Source: Actinomycetota bacterium (GTDB lineage Bacteria; Actinomycetota; Geothermincolia; Geothermincolales; RBG-13-55-18). Taken from it: a stretch of DNA of 35,409 nt. Position numbers and translations under genes: made by a program. The stretch spans positions 1-35,409 of the forward strand of contig JACVJK010000017.1 of NCBI GenBank assembly GCA_015711955.1, in the 5' to 3' direction. The notes under the pieces were generated by a model. That model saw only the letters and a program-made list of their open reading frames with translations. It was not told the DNA's origin and made no database searches. Each line of letters starts with the position of its first letter. Within the stretch, counting starts at the first letter, position 1. Of the stretch, positions 15,164 through 23,083 are shown piece after piece.

Positions 15164-16879
15164 ATGGGAAGGGTCTTGAAAGACAGATGGGTCGTTCGGG
15201 AGACCCTGAGAAGCGGAGAGTTCTGGTCCGTTCACTTAGCGGAGGACGTCATTTCTGGGATTGAGGTAGAGGTGGACGAGATCAAGCTGGGACGCGTCAC
15301 TGCCCAGGATGGGGATCGGTTGGTCGAGCTTTTGGAAATTAGCGCCTCTCTCTCCTCTCCATGCTTCCTTCCCCTTTTAGATTGGTGGACGGAAGGCGAT
15401 CGGTTGTTCGCAGTCAGTAGGAGGGTCAAAGGTTTAAGTCTCTGGGAGTGGATGGACTCGAAAGGCTCGACTGAGCCATCCTTGGCATTGCACCTTGCCA
15501 GGACCGTTAGCGAAGCCGCTTCGGAGCTTTATGGGAAAGGGTGTTCCTATCTGGGTATCAGCCCGCTTCGAGTACTCATCTCCGAAGGCATGGAGGTCTA
15601 TTTGGGAGGAGGAGCTCATGGATGGTTGCTCGAGGATCTTGAGCCTGACGTCTTCAGGCTTGTGGAGAGGTACCGTGCTCCTGAGACCGAGAGGAAAGTG
15701 GAAGGAGGCAGGCCCGCCGATGTATACACCCTGGCGCTTTTAACCCGCGAGCTTTTGCCTCCCGGACCTCTTCCGCCCCGCCTTTCCGGATTCTTGGATT
15801 CTTGTTTGAGCAAGCTCCCCGGAGGCCGGCCTACCTCACCTCGATTGCTGTTAGAGATTCTCGCAGAGGAGTGGAAGGGCTTTGGCCCCGGATTTCCGAT
15901 GGAGAACGGGAAAGGTGTTGGGCAGGTTTATGGTCGTTTCTCTCGGTCCGACCCTCGCTTGGATCCGCCCCACGAAAATGGCAATGTTTACCACCGCTTT
16001 GCGAAACGTATTGCAAAACGACGTCATACCGAAGGCCATGAGGTAGAGGAAGGAATTTGCGATGGACTTGACGCTAATAGAAATCGTAGCCTCAAGCCCC
16101 TGTGGCTCATCCTGGCGATATTTCCGGCTATTTTGCTAGCGCTTTTGGCCGTTTTCTCTGGGGGGAGGAGGAGTGAAGGAGAATCGGGATCGACGACGGG
16201 GATCGGTGAACGTGATTCTCGAATTAAGCTACCTGACTTGGTGGGCCTTCCTAAGGAAAAGGCTGCTGAGCTCCTATCTGATATGGGATTGCGGTTCACC
16301 TTGCGAGAATCGCCCTCCTCTTTATGGTCCGAGGGCACTGTTTGCGCCACCGAGCCCCCATCGGGTGCCATGCTTTCTCCGGGTGAACAAGTGATCCTTT
16401 CCGTGAGCAAAGGTTGGCCGCGGGATGCGCTTGCTGGGTCGACCACGTCTGTCGAACGAGACGGCACCTCGTCGCAAGCGCTCAACGGACGGGAAGGTCG
16501 AACCGTAGGCGCGGAAGAGGATACGAGTTTTGTTTCCAGTGGCACGCAAAGCGGGATCGGATCTCCCTCGTCAGGTGGAGGTAGAAAGGGGGTTTTGGAA
16601 AAGCAGTCAAACAGGGCACCTGTGGCTCGGCTATCGGTTAACCCATCAAAGGGCGCTGCCCCATTGACCGTGGTCTTGAGCGCCCGGGGATCCTTCGACC
16701 CTGACGGGAAGATAGTCAAGTATCAGTGGGATTGCGGTGACGGAACCACCCTTTTTGGGATGGTGGTTAGCCACGTCTACGATGCCGATGTGTTGCCTTG
16801 TGTCTTCAACATCACCCTTAAAGTCGTGGATGACAAAGGCTCAGAGTCGCATAGCAGGACCACGGTGACGGTTCTTTGA
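15164..16879 (+). CDS. Membrane pseudokinase with extracellular PASTA and PKD domains
   Basis: A 571-residue protein starting at ATG 15164 after GGAGGTGA. Residues ~1-240 have the layout of a bacterial Ser/Thr kinase: a glycine-loop relic (LRSGEFWSVHLAED), hinge (RLFAVSRRVKGLSLWEWM), and APE-like YRAPET followed by PADVYTLALLTREL. The catalytic residues are gone: the VAIK Lys is D, HRDxKPxN reads YLGISPLR, and DFG reads GGG. A basic linker leads to one TM (~311-331), one PASTA domain (~352-416), a Ser/Gly-rich stretch, and a PKD domain (~482-571; RGSFDPDGKIVKYQWDCGDG). PASTA domains sense peptidoglycan or lipid II in PknB-type kinases; PKD folds bind proteins or glycans. It is probably a scaffold or sensor at the wall. 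It heads an operon with the M23-like gene. Confidence 0.85.
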   Translation: MGRVLKDRWVVRETLRSGEFWSVHLAEDVISGIEVEVDEIKLGRVTAQDGDRLVELLEISASLSSPCFLPLLDWWTEGDRLFAVSRRVKGLSLWEWMDSKGSTEPSLALHLARTVSEAASELYGKGCSYLGISPLRVLISEGMEVYLGGGAHGWLLEDLEPDVFRLVERYRAPETERKVEGGRPADVYTLALLTRELLPPGPLPPRLSGFLDSCLSKLPGGRPTSPRLLLEILAEEWKGFGPGFPMENGKGVGQVYGRFSRSDPRLDPPHENGNVYHRFAKRIAKRRHTEGHEVEEGICDGLDANRNRSLKPLWLILAIFPAILLALLAVFSGGRRSEGESGSTTGIGERDSRIKLPDLVGLPKEKAAELLSDMGLRFTLRESPSSLWSEGTVCATEPPSGAMLSPGEQVILSVSKGWPRDALAGSTTSVERDGTSSQALNGREGRTVGAEEDTSFVSSGTQSGIGSPSSGGGRKGVLEKQSNRAPVARLSVNPSKGAAPLTVVLSARGSFDPDGKIVKYQWDCGDGTTLFGMVVSHVYDADVLPCVFNITLKVVDDKGSESHSRTTVTVL

Positions 16880-16890
16880 GGGTTTTGGGA

Positions 16891-18693
16891 ATGAGGACGT
16901 CGGGGAAAGAAAGAGGACGGCACACTCCAACTCCCATTCCGGGGATCGTTGGCCGGAGATCTCGATCATTTCCAATGACAAGAGAAGGAAAGCAAAAAAA
17001 CGATATAGCAGATCTGCTCCTCATTTTCCTGCCTCTCCTAACCCTCCTTATCTCCTTCCACCCTTGGCTCTCCCCGGCCCTCGCGGTCGGGGAGAGCCCA
17101 CCCCGATTCGATTGGCCGTTGAGGGGAAGGGTGAGCATGCCCTTCCGGCCACCGACGGGCCCTTATTGGGAAGGGGGGCATGCGGGACTGGACATCGAGG
17201 CCCCCAGGGGGAGTGAGGTGAGGGCCAGCGCTTTTGGCGTGGTGGCCTTTGCGGGCTTCACCCCCTTGGGTCTATGTGTTTCCATCGATCACCAGATGGG
17301 TTTTAGATCCACTTATGTGTCCCTTAAGAGGATTTACGTGAAAAAGGGGGATAAAGTCGAGCGGGGGCAAGTGATAGCCCTAAGTGATGGCTCTATGGAT
17401 CGGTCTTCGAGTTCTCCCCACTTGCATTTCGGGTTGTATCTAAACGGGAAGCCCGTGGACCCTTTTCCTTACCTTTCCGACGTCGATCCAGATCCGGGCA
17501 AATGCCTTTTCTTAGGGCCATGCCAAGAGGATTCGGGCAGGGTGGGAGTTTCGTCGTCGGACAGCCAGGAAAGTAACCCATCTTCCACGCCGGGAAGGGA
17601 GATCGTGAACGGGGAGATCTCAACTTATCGGATCGGGGACTCTGGAGGACGGGACGAAAGAGGGATCTGGGATAGGGCCACGGACTCGGTAAAGAGGTTC
17701 TTTCGGGAGCGCCTGGTGGGGATATTTATGTCCGCTGGAAAGGGCATATCTGCTGGAGTGAGATCATTGCTCTCCAACTCCTATGTCAAGGGAGCGTTGG
17801 CAGGACTTTTGGCCGCCCTGGTGGTTTGTTCCCTCGTCGTCGCCGGCGGTCTGGCCATGGGGATGTCCGTGGTTGCGCTCTCGGTGGCATGTTTGGCCGG
17901 CGGCCTGGCCTCCCTTGGATATTCCGTTTACTTAGCGGGAGCAAGAGGGGGAGGGATTTCTTTTTGGGGTTGTTTCGTATCTGGTCTGATTTTAGGCTTG
18001 TCGGTTGGTGGATCGGTCCTGTTGCTTGGCCAGCTGACCCCTATTTTATCATCGGGATTTGTTTCCTTAGGGTCGATGGGGTTTATCAAGAGTTTCATGG
18101 CCCATGGGGCATCCGGGTGTTTAGCTCATTGGCTCACTTCCCACATAAATGGAGAGCCCCTAGACCTTCGCTGGGCATTGTTGCTGTTTTTGACTTTTGG
18201 AGCCACCGGATCCTTAGGTAAAGCCCTGATAAATGGTCTTTCCCTTGCCAACCCCTACTTAACGACCGGCGTGAGGGCATTGACAGGAAAAGGCCTCGTT
18301 GTCGTCGCCCCCTACGTACTTGGAGGAGGTTTGCATAAAGTGCTTTCATTGGTGCTCCTTTCTGGTTGCTTTGGTGTACTTTCAGATATCTCCATAAATC
18401 TCGCGCTAGGAACATTTCCCAGTACCGAGGAAGTGGCCCTCTCCTTTTTGGGTGGTTGTCTCGCCGGAGCTATTGGCATCACGGTGAAATTGAGGTTTTC
18501 CGGGAGATTGGGGGGCAGAAAAGGTATTTTCGCTCGCCTGAGCAAAAGCGATTTCGTAAAGGGATTCACCGGCAAAGGCTTGGGAGGCACAGCCAGGGAA
18601 ATGTCAAGGAAATGGGCGAGGACGAAAAGAGGAGCGGAATCAGGGAGTTCAGCTGATCCAAACCCGTTCGTCTTTCGCGGTACTTTCGAATAA
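16891..18693 (+). CDS. Secreted M23/LytM-like domain fused to a multi-span membrane region
   Basis: ATG 16891 follows GAGGG by eight bases, 11 bp after the pseudokinase stop. ATG 16975 is an alternative giving a shorter signal sequence. A hydrophobic signal (LLLIFLPLLTLLISF ... SPALA) leads to an M23 domain (~residues 70-200) with the zinc ligands H97 and D101 (GGHAGLDIE) and the H177-L-H179 pair (SPHLHF). The usual YxHL motif reads YVSL, so one conserved catalytic His is missing. LytM-type enzymes cut peptidoglycan cross-bridges; degenerate members regulate amidases. After ~80 polar residues come roughly seven Gly/Ala/Ser-rich hydrophobic segments (~300-530) and a basic tail. A membrane tail this large on an M23 domain is unusual. 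Confidence 0.8.
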   Translation: MRTSGKERGRHTPTPIPGIVGRRSRSFPMTREGKQKNDIADLLLIFLPLLTLLISFHPWLSPALAVGESPPRFDWPLRGRVSMPFRPPTGPYWEGGHAGLDIEAPRGSEVRASAFGVVAFAGFTPLGLCVSIDHQMGFRSTYVSLKRIYVKKGDKVERGQVIALSDGSMDRSSSSPHLHFGLYLNGKPVDPFPYLSDVDPDPGKCLFLGPCQEDSGRVGVSSSDSQESNPSSTPGREIVNGEISTYRIGDSGGRDERGIWDRATDSVKRFFRERLVGIFMSAGKGISAGVRSLLSNSYVKGALAGLLAALVVCSLVVAGGLAMGMSVVALSVACLAGGLASLGYSVYLAGARGGGISFWGCFVSGLILGLSVGGSVLLLGQLTPILSSGFVSLGSMGFIKSFMAHGASGCLAHWLTSHINGEPLDLRWALLLFLTFGATGSLGKALINGLSLANPYLTTGVRALTGKGLVVVAPYVLGGGLHKVLSLVLLSGCFGVLSDISINLALGTFPSTEEVALSFLGGCLAGAIGITVKLRFSGRLGGRKGIFARLSKSDFVKGFTGKGLGGTAREMSRKWARTKRGAESGSSADPNPFVFRGTFE

Positions 18694-18719
18694 GTCATGA
18701 ACGGGAAAGGAGGGTTGTA

Positions 18720-19088
18720 ATGCAGGAAAGGAGCGACCTGGATGTTAACCTGATGGATGACTCCGAGAGGGGAATCAGTGAGGATGGATCGGGAAAACCA
18801 CCGATCTGCACGGGTGGCCATCGGTCCGCACAAATGACCTGGTTTCAGCTTTTTGTCCTCGTGGGGGTGGGACTCATCTTATTGGCCATGACCTATCTTT
18901 TTATGCCCCTTATACGGGGAGAACAGGGTTGGGTTCGTTATGCCCTCGTCTCTATCTTGTCCTGCGTAAGCTTGCTTTACTTGGTCCTTTTTTATACTTG
19001 GGAAATCAGGCCCTCCTATGGGAGATTCAGCATCCTGGCGCTTGCCGGTTATCTCCTCTTCTACTTCCTTCTCTCGTTACTCGTCTGA
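18720..19088 (+). CDS. Three-TM small membrane protein, third gene of the pseudokinase operon
   Basis: A 122-residue protein starting at ATG 18720, preceded by AAGGAGGG five bases upstream and 26 bp after the M23-like gene. The first ~38 residues are polar and acidic. Three hydrophobic helices follow (about 41-60, 72-92 and 104-121), separated by RGEQGWVRY and EIRPSYGR loops, with the chain ending inside or just after the last helix. I recognise no family. Its tight linkage and strong ribosome site argue that it works with the two preceding gene products in the membrane. Confidence 0.75.
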   Translation: MQERSDLDVNLMDDSERGISEDGSGKPPICTGGHRSAQMTWFQLFVLVGVGLILLAMTYLFMPLIRGEQGWVRYALVSILSCVSLLYLVLFYTWEIRPSYGRFSILALAGYLLFYFLLSLLV

Positions 19089-19279
19089 CGGTCGTGAAGG
19101 CGTTTGTGAAGGGAGAGAAATTCGCTCTGGGAAGTCGTGAAAAATGAACCACGTGCCACGTTATTCCTGCCGGTAGGGGAAGCGGTGAGAAGGGGAGCGG
19201 TCATATTGCTACGTGGAGGAGTGCAGACACGCAAGCGCCTCCCTGGGTCATAGTAGTGGTTTGGCTGAAAAACGGAATT

Positions 19280-19837
19280 TCATGGAAGTTGCACACTGGC
19301 GTCTTTCTCTTTTTCCAGGGTTTCCGCAAAAACCTCCGAATGCGATTTCTCGATCCTGTCTCGCCGATAGGAAGGGTTTGTCAGGGATATGACGGCCAGC
19401 CAATAGAGGGCGAACATCGAAGACGCAAGGGTGAACAGAACCAGGGCCCAGAACTCGGTCGTGAAGAGGGCGAGCGAACCCCATAGCAGAGAATTGAGAA
19501 GGAGCGTGGCCATTATTCTGTTTCTCCTGATCTCTGCTTTGCTCGTCCTTTTCGGTCGTCCTGCCGCCCGATGGTCGCGATGGCGCATTACCAGAGATCC
19601 CTCGTGGCTTGCCGTACCGTATCTGGGGGTTGAAGTGGGCATCCCACGCCTTGTGATGTTAATTCGACTGTCTCGACGGGGGTCGCCCATGTTTAACGAC
19701 CTTCCCAGCTCGCTCATGCTCTTCTGGAAGTAATCGGCCGTTGCCACAGGGGATTCCTCAAGCCTTCCCCGAATCAGGGAGGGGATCACCAAAAGGACCG
19801 CCGCAAACCCCAAGAGGAGAAACACTAGGAACTCCAC
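19280..19837 (-). CDS. Three-TM protein with SepX/GlpR-like layout
   Basis: A 185-residue protein from GTG 19837, with GAGGGG seven bases upstream. It has an N-terminal TM (FLVFLLLGFAAVLLVIPSLI), then a juxtamembrane segment (SPVATADYFQKSMSELGRSL), a basic polar stretch (~50-105), and two closely spaced TMs (MATLLLNSLLWGSLALF and WALVLFTLASSMFALYWLAV). A charged tail follows. This order, and the short 'ADYFQKSMSELGRSL' helix after TM1, resemble the actinobacterial SepX/GlpR divisome proteins. The match is by layout only, so the assignment is tentative. It converges on the pseudokinase operon, with about 190 bp between the stops. Confidence 0.6.
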   Translation of the reverse strand: MEFLVFLLLGFAAVLLVIPSLIRGRLEESPVATADYFQKSMSELGRSLNMGDPRRDSRINITRRGMPTSTPRYGTASHEGSLVMRHRDHRAAGRPKRTSKAEIRRNRIMATLLLNSLLWGSLALFTTEFWALVLFTLASSMFALYWLAVISLTNPSYRRDRIEKSHSEVFAETLEKEKDASVQLP

Positions 19838-20730
19838 CAGTGCACCCCTCTCATTAAAGATCCGTCACACCATTTACTGCCTCTAGCCGGTTATTCGATG
19901 GAAGGGGCATTTCCTCCTTCAAGGAGAAAACATTTTCCCGTGAGCCCTTCGCTCTCCTCTAAGGCCCTCGCGAAAGGAATCGCCATTTTCCTGTCAGGCC
20001 TGGCAAAACGGGTATCCTGTCCCATTTGCTGTCCCGGTTAAAAGTCCAGCCGCATCCCCGTCAGGGAAAATCTAAACCGGGGGGGTGACATCTCGGGATC
20101 CCGGGGGGCTTCTTGGGCAAGCCGGTTTTCCTCGTATTATTTCTTATCCAAGATAGGCCTTGAGGCGAATAGACGAGTTGTGGTGCTGAAAGGGAATTCA
20201 GCCCAGGACAGGCCTAATAATAGCTGATTCACCCGTTTTATGTCGGTGATCCATTCCCGGGGGAGGTCTCACCGCCGCACAATCCCCCTATAGCCCCATT
20301 TGACCAAAGGTGCTCGTCATCGCGGCTGCTTTCTCGAACCTGAGCGACGTTTTTGGCGTGTCGGCGGCGAGCAGCTTATAATCTCTTTGTGACGCCAGAT
20401 AACCGTATTATGGATGGAATCGCCTTGTTTCAGCGCGTTCATAAAAGATCGAGGGAAGGGTTTTTCCGGGCAGGGAGTTCGAGCCCTTCAGGGTTCCAAA
20501 TCACCGATGAGAAGTTGGTGGTTTGACTCGTCGGGATTAATGCATCTCCGTTGCGAGATGAAAGCCGTGACTCCAAAAAAGCAGGGGTACATTTGACCTG
20601 TGAACGCCAGTGAACCTCTCTTGGGCGCGCATCGACTTGTGGTCATTGTCATGGGAGCCAGAAGCATATGGGATGAAAGGGCAACGGGCCTTCCGGAACG
20701 GCGGGACACTCCTGATCGTCAAACCCGAGT
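19838..20730. other. Long intergenic region upstream of the LCP gene
   Basis: About 890 bp with no convincing gene. A promoter-like TTGGCG-18-TATAAT lies at 20353-20382, about 350 bp before the LCP start. The 60-codon ORF at 20414 lacks a ribosome site and protein-like composition. A GTTCGAG near 20480 recalls a tRNA T-loop but no cloverleaf forms. A long leader or an unannotated small RNA is possible. Confidence 0.4.
20353..20382 (+). promoter_or_regulatory. Candidate promoter upstream of the LCP gene
   Basis: TTGGCG (20353-20358) and a perfect TATAAT (20377-20382) with an 18-bp spacer. If used, the transcript carries a ~340-nt leader before ATG 20731. Confidence 0.45.
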
Positions 20731-22047
20731 ATGGAACGAGCGGACAGAATGCCTCTGATTAGGAGGAAGAAGTGGATAGGGCGGCTGAAGCTGGCCGTTT
20801 GCTTGGCCCTTTTGGGCGGTCTGGTAGCTGGCTTACTCAACTTTAGCCACATAAAGGTCTGGGCCGCCAAGCATTACCTGAAGTTCCGCTTCAACCCTGC
20901 CGTGATAAGACCGGAACAGGAACCCGATCTCTATGCCCGACTCTCGTCTTGGCACAATCCAAAACAGCTGCTCAACGTCCTTTTCATTGGCATCGACAAG
21001 GGGAGCATTCCCGACGAGGACATGAAGTACTATCGTTCTGACGTGATCATGCTGGCATCGGTGAACGTGGACAAAAAGAAGGCGGTGGTGGTCTCCATCC
21101 CCCGGGATACCAAGGTGAGAATAGAAGGTCACGGTTACCAGAAGATAAACGCGGCCCATGCCTATCACGGCCCAGCTGGGACGGTGGAGGTGGTGGAGGA
21201 GCTCACCGGGATGGAGGTGCACCACTATGCCGAGGTGGACTTCGAGGCTTTCAAGAACATTGTCAACGCCATTGGGGGCGTCCCATTCCGATTGGAGGCG
21301 ACCATCAACGATCCCTTGGTAGGATATCTCCCCAAAGGGGAGCACCTCCTCAACGGCGACCAAGCCCTCATCTTGGTGAGGAGCCGAAAACTGCCTCGGG
21401 GCGACCTTGACCGCATCGAGAACCAGAAGAGGTTCCTCAGGGCTTTGATGGAGAAAGCCCTGTCCATCAGGGACACAAGGACCTTGCTGAACCTCCTCGA
21501 CGCCACCGTTCGCTACCTCAACACCACCATGCAGCCCGAGATGATTTTCGCCTTGGCCGAGCTCATGCAAGGGATGAAGGTGGAGGACGTGGAGTTCGCC
21601 ACCATCCCCGGGGATTCGCCTAAACCGGCGCCGGGGCAGCCGTGGTATTTCGTTCACGATGTCAATGAGACCAAAAGGCTTTTCGACAACATCAGGAGAT
21701 ATTGCAGCGTTCGGGAGCCAGGAGAGGAAAACGTATCGATGGTGGTGCAGGAGATGGCGGAAAAGGCCGCCGTGGCGGTGCTAAACGGGTCCAAGGTGGA
21801 CGGGTTGGCGAGGAGGACTTCAGATTACATCAAGGACTACGGATTCGTCGTGACCAAGGTGGGTGACGCCAGTCAGGTTTATTCCAAGACAAGGATCTTT
21901 TACCGGGAAGATAGCAGGTCGACGGCCGAGAAGCTGGCTTCCCTGCTTAACATAGGAAAGGGAGCTCTAAGTGAAGATAGAGCGGTGTCGGAGAAGCACC
22001 AAGCCGGGGTGGTGCTGGTGATCGGAAAGGATTTCCGGCTTCCGTGA
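20731..22047 (+). CDS. LytR-CpsA-Psr (LCP) family protein with LytR_C domain
   Basis: LCP proteins transfer lipid-linked glycopolymers (teichoic acids, arabinogalactan, capsule) to peptidoglycan on the outer face of the membrane. This 438-residue protein has a short basic N-terminus and one TM (AVCLALLGGLVAGLLNF). The LCP domain follows with LNVLFIGIDKG, RSDVIMLASVN, the arginine motif VVSIPRDT, KINAAHAYHGP, and the GDLDRIENQKRFLRAL region. The C-terminus (~350-438) is a LytR_C domain starting AAVAVLNGSKVDGLARRTSDY. Start ATG 20731 has no obvious ribosome site, and ATG 20749 is a possible alternative. The LCP plus LytR_C pairing is common in actinobacteria. It stands alone as a transcription unit. 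Confidence 0.9.
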   Translation: MERADRMPLIRRKKWIGRLKLAVCLALLGGLVAGLLNFSHIKVWAAKHYLKFRFNPAVIRPEQEPDLYARLSSWHNPKQLLNVLFIGIDKGSIPDEDMKYYRSDVIMLASVNVDKKKAVVVSIPRDTKVRIEGHGYQKINAAHAYHGPAGTVEVVEELTGMEVHHYAEVDFEAFKNIVNAIGGVPFRLEATINDPLVGYLPKGEHLLNGDQALILVRSRKLPRGDLDRIENQKRFLRALMEKALSIRDTRTLLNLLDATVRYLNTTMQPEMIFALAELMQGMKVEDVEFATIPGDSPKPAPGQPWYFVHDVNETKRLFDNIRRYCSVREPGEENVSMVVQEMAEKAAVAVLNGSKVDGLARRTSDYIKDYGFVVTKVGDASQVYSKTRIFYREDSRSTAEKLASLLNIGKGALSEDRAVSEKHQAGVVLVIGKDFRLP

Positions 22048-22579
22048 GGCTACCATGGATTCCCTTCTCGTTCGGTCATGGCTGCGGGACACCTCTGTTC
22101 GGCTCAGAGAAAGCTTTCGAAAAGCGATTTACCTAAGGTGAAGTGGGTGAGACGGCGGGTATGCCGCCGTTGTGTGGAAGAACCTCTTTGATCGGGGAGA
22201 GTTGTAGTTCCTTTCCGGGTGGGCCACGAAGTTGGAGCCTCGTCACCGGCCTTTTGGTGGCTCATTGAACGAAAGGGATGAGATAGAACCGCTAAGACTT
22301 CCAAATTTAGCATATCGAGGACGGGATTCAGGCTGACTCCGAATCGCGTGCGGCTCGAAGATGCGAAGCACTTCCCCTAACGTGATAATGCTCCGGGGAA
22401 CCTTGATCGGAGGGGAGTTCTACGCCAAGCCCTTCGGCGGTTGATCGATCGACTCTCTTCTTTGGCCGTTAGGGCCCCGGTTCGCTCCGGTCACTCACGA
22501 GCACTGTGGCTATGTCAACATTGCGGGCGGGTATAATTAAGTAGGCGTGGAAAGACCTTCCCCGAAAGGAGAACCGGAC
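22048..22579. other. Intergenic region upstream of hsp20
   Basis: About 530 bp without a gene. ACGGCGG-GTATG-CCGCCGT (22152-22170) is a perfect 7-bp hairpin but lacks a T-tract, so it is at best a Rho-type or processing structure after the LCP gene. The hsp20 promoter lies at the right end. Confidence 0.4.
22512..22537 (+). promoter_or_regulatory. hsp20-lon promoter region
   Basis: TATAAT at 22532-22537 places the transcript start near 22544, which supports GTG 22580 as the hsp20 start. No good -35 is seen. ATGTCAACAT (22512-22521), just upstream, is the reverse complement of the 10-mer at the pseudokinase promoter (15112-15121) and may be a regulator site. No CIRCE or HAIR heat-shock operator is seen. 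Confidence 0.55.
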
Positions 22580-23044
22580 GTGTACGATGACTTTTGGACC
22601 CTGTACGATTATCAGGATCCCTTGAACCTCCGCAGCGATATGGAGAGATTCTTTCGAGAGTTCTCTCGCTGGAAGAAACCCTCTGCCGTCTTCGTCAGGG
22701 CTTGGGAACCGAAATGCGACATATACGAGTCCGGGGATGGGCTCTACGTGATCGTGGATTTAGCGGGGGTGGACGAACACGAGGTGGAGTTGGTCGTACA
22801 GGGCAGATTGCTCACCATCAGAGGCCAGAGACACCAGAAAAGGCCGGCGGACATATCCAACACCCATCTCCTGGAGATCGATTACGGAGATTTTCGACGC
22901 GACTTCGAGCTTCCGGTGGAAGTGGACTGCGAAGCGGCCAGAGCGGTCTACCGCAAAGGTTTCCTGGAAATCTATCTTCCCAAGGCCTCAACCCAAAAGG
23001 AGATGGAGGCTGCGGGGAGGAACGAGGAAGAGCGGAGTTCATAG
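22580..23044 (+). CDS. Small heat-shock protein, Hsp20 family
   Basis: An ATP-independent holdase chaperone of 154 residues with an alpha-crystallin domain: PKCDIYESGDGLYVIVDLAGV opens it, LLTIRGQR is strand five, and AVYRKGFLEIYLPKA closes it with the G-x-L/I-x-I/L-like motif. An aromatic-rich N-terminal arm (YDDFWTLYDYQDP) is typical of oligomerisation. GTG 22580 is chosen because AAAGGAG lies nine bases upstream and the promoter -10 at 22532 puts GTG 22547 almost at the transcript start. It is followed 39 bp later by lon, so unfolded clients may be held for refolding or degradation by co-expressed proteins. Confidence 0.9.
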   Translation: MYDDFWTLYDYQDPLNLRSDMERFFREFSRWKKPSAVFVRAWEPKCDIYESGDGLYVIVDLAGVDEHEVELVVQGRLLTIRGQRHQKRPADISNTHLLEIDYGDFRRDFELPVEVDCEAARAVYRKGFLEIYLPKASTQKEMEAAGRNEEERSS

Positions 23045-23083
23045 GGCCACTGGAATCTCGCGGAAGAGTACAGGAGGTAAGCC

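Noticed and set aside
20470-20510. tRNA-like GTTCGAG T-loop sequence
   Set aside because: No acceptor stem, D-arm or anticodon arm can be drawn at the right distances.
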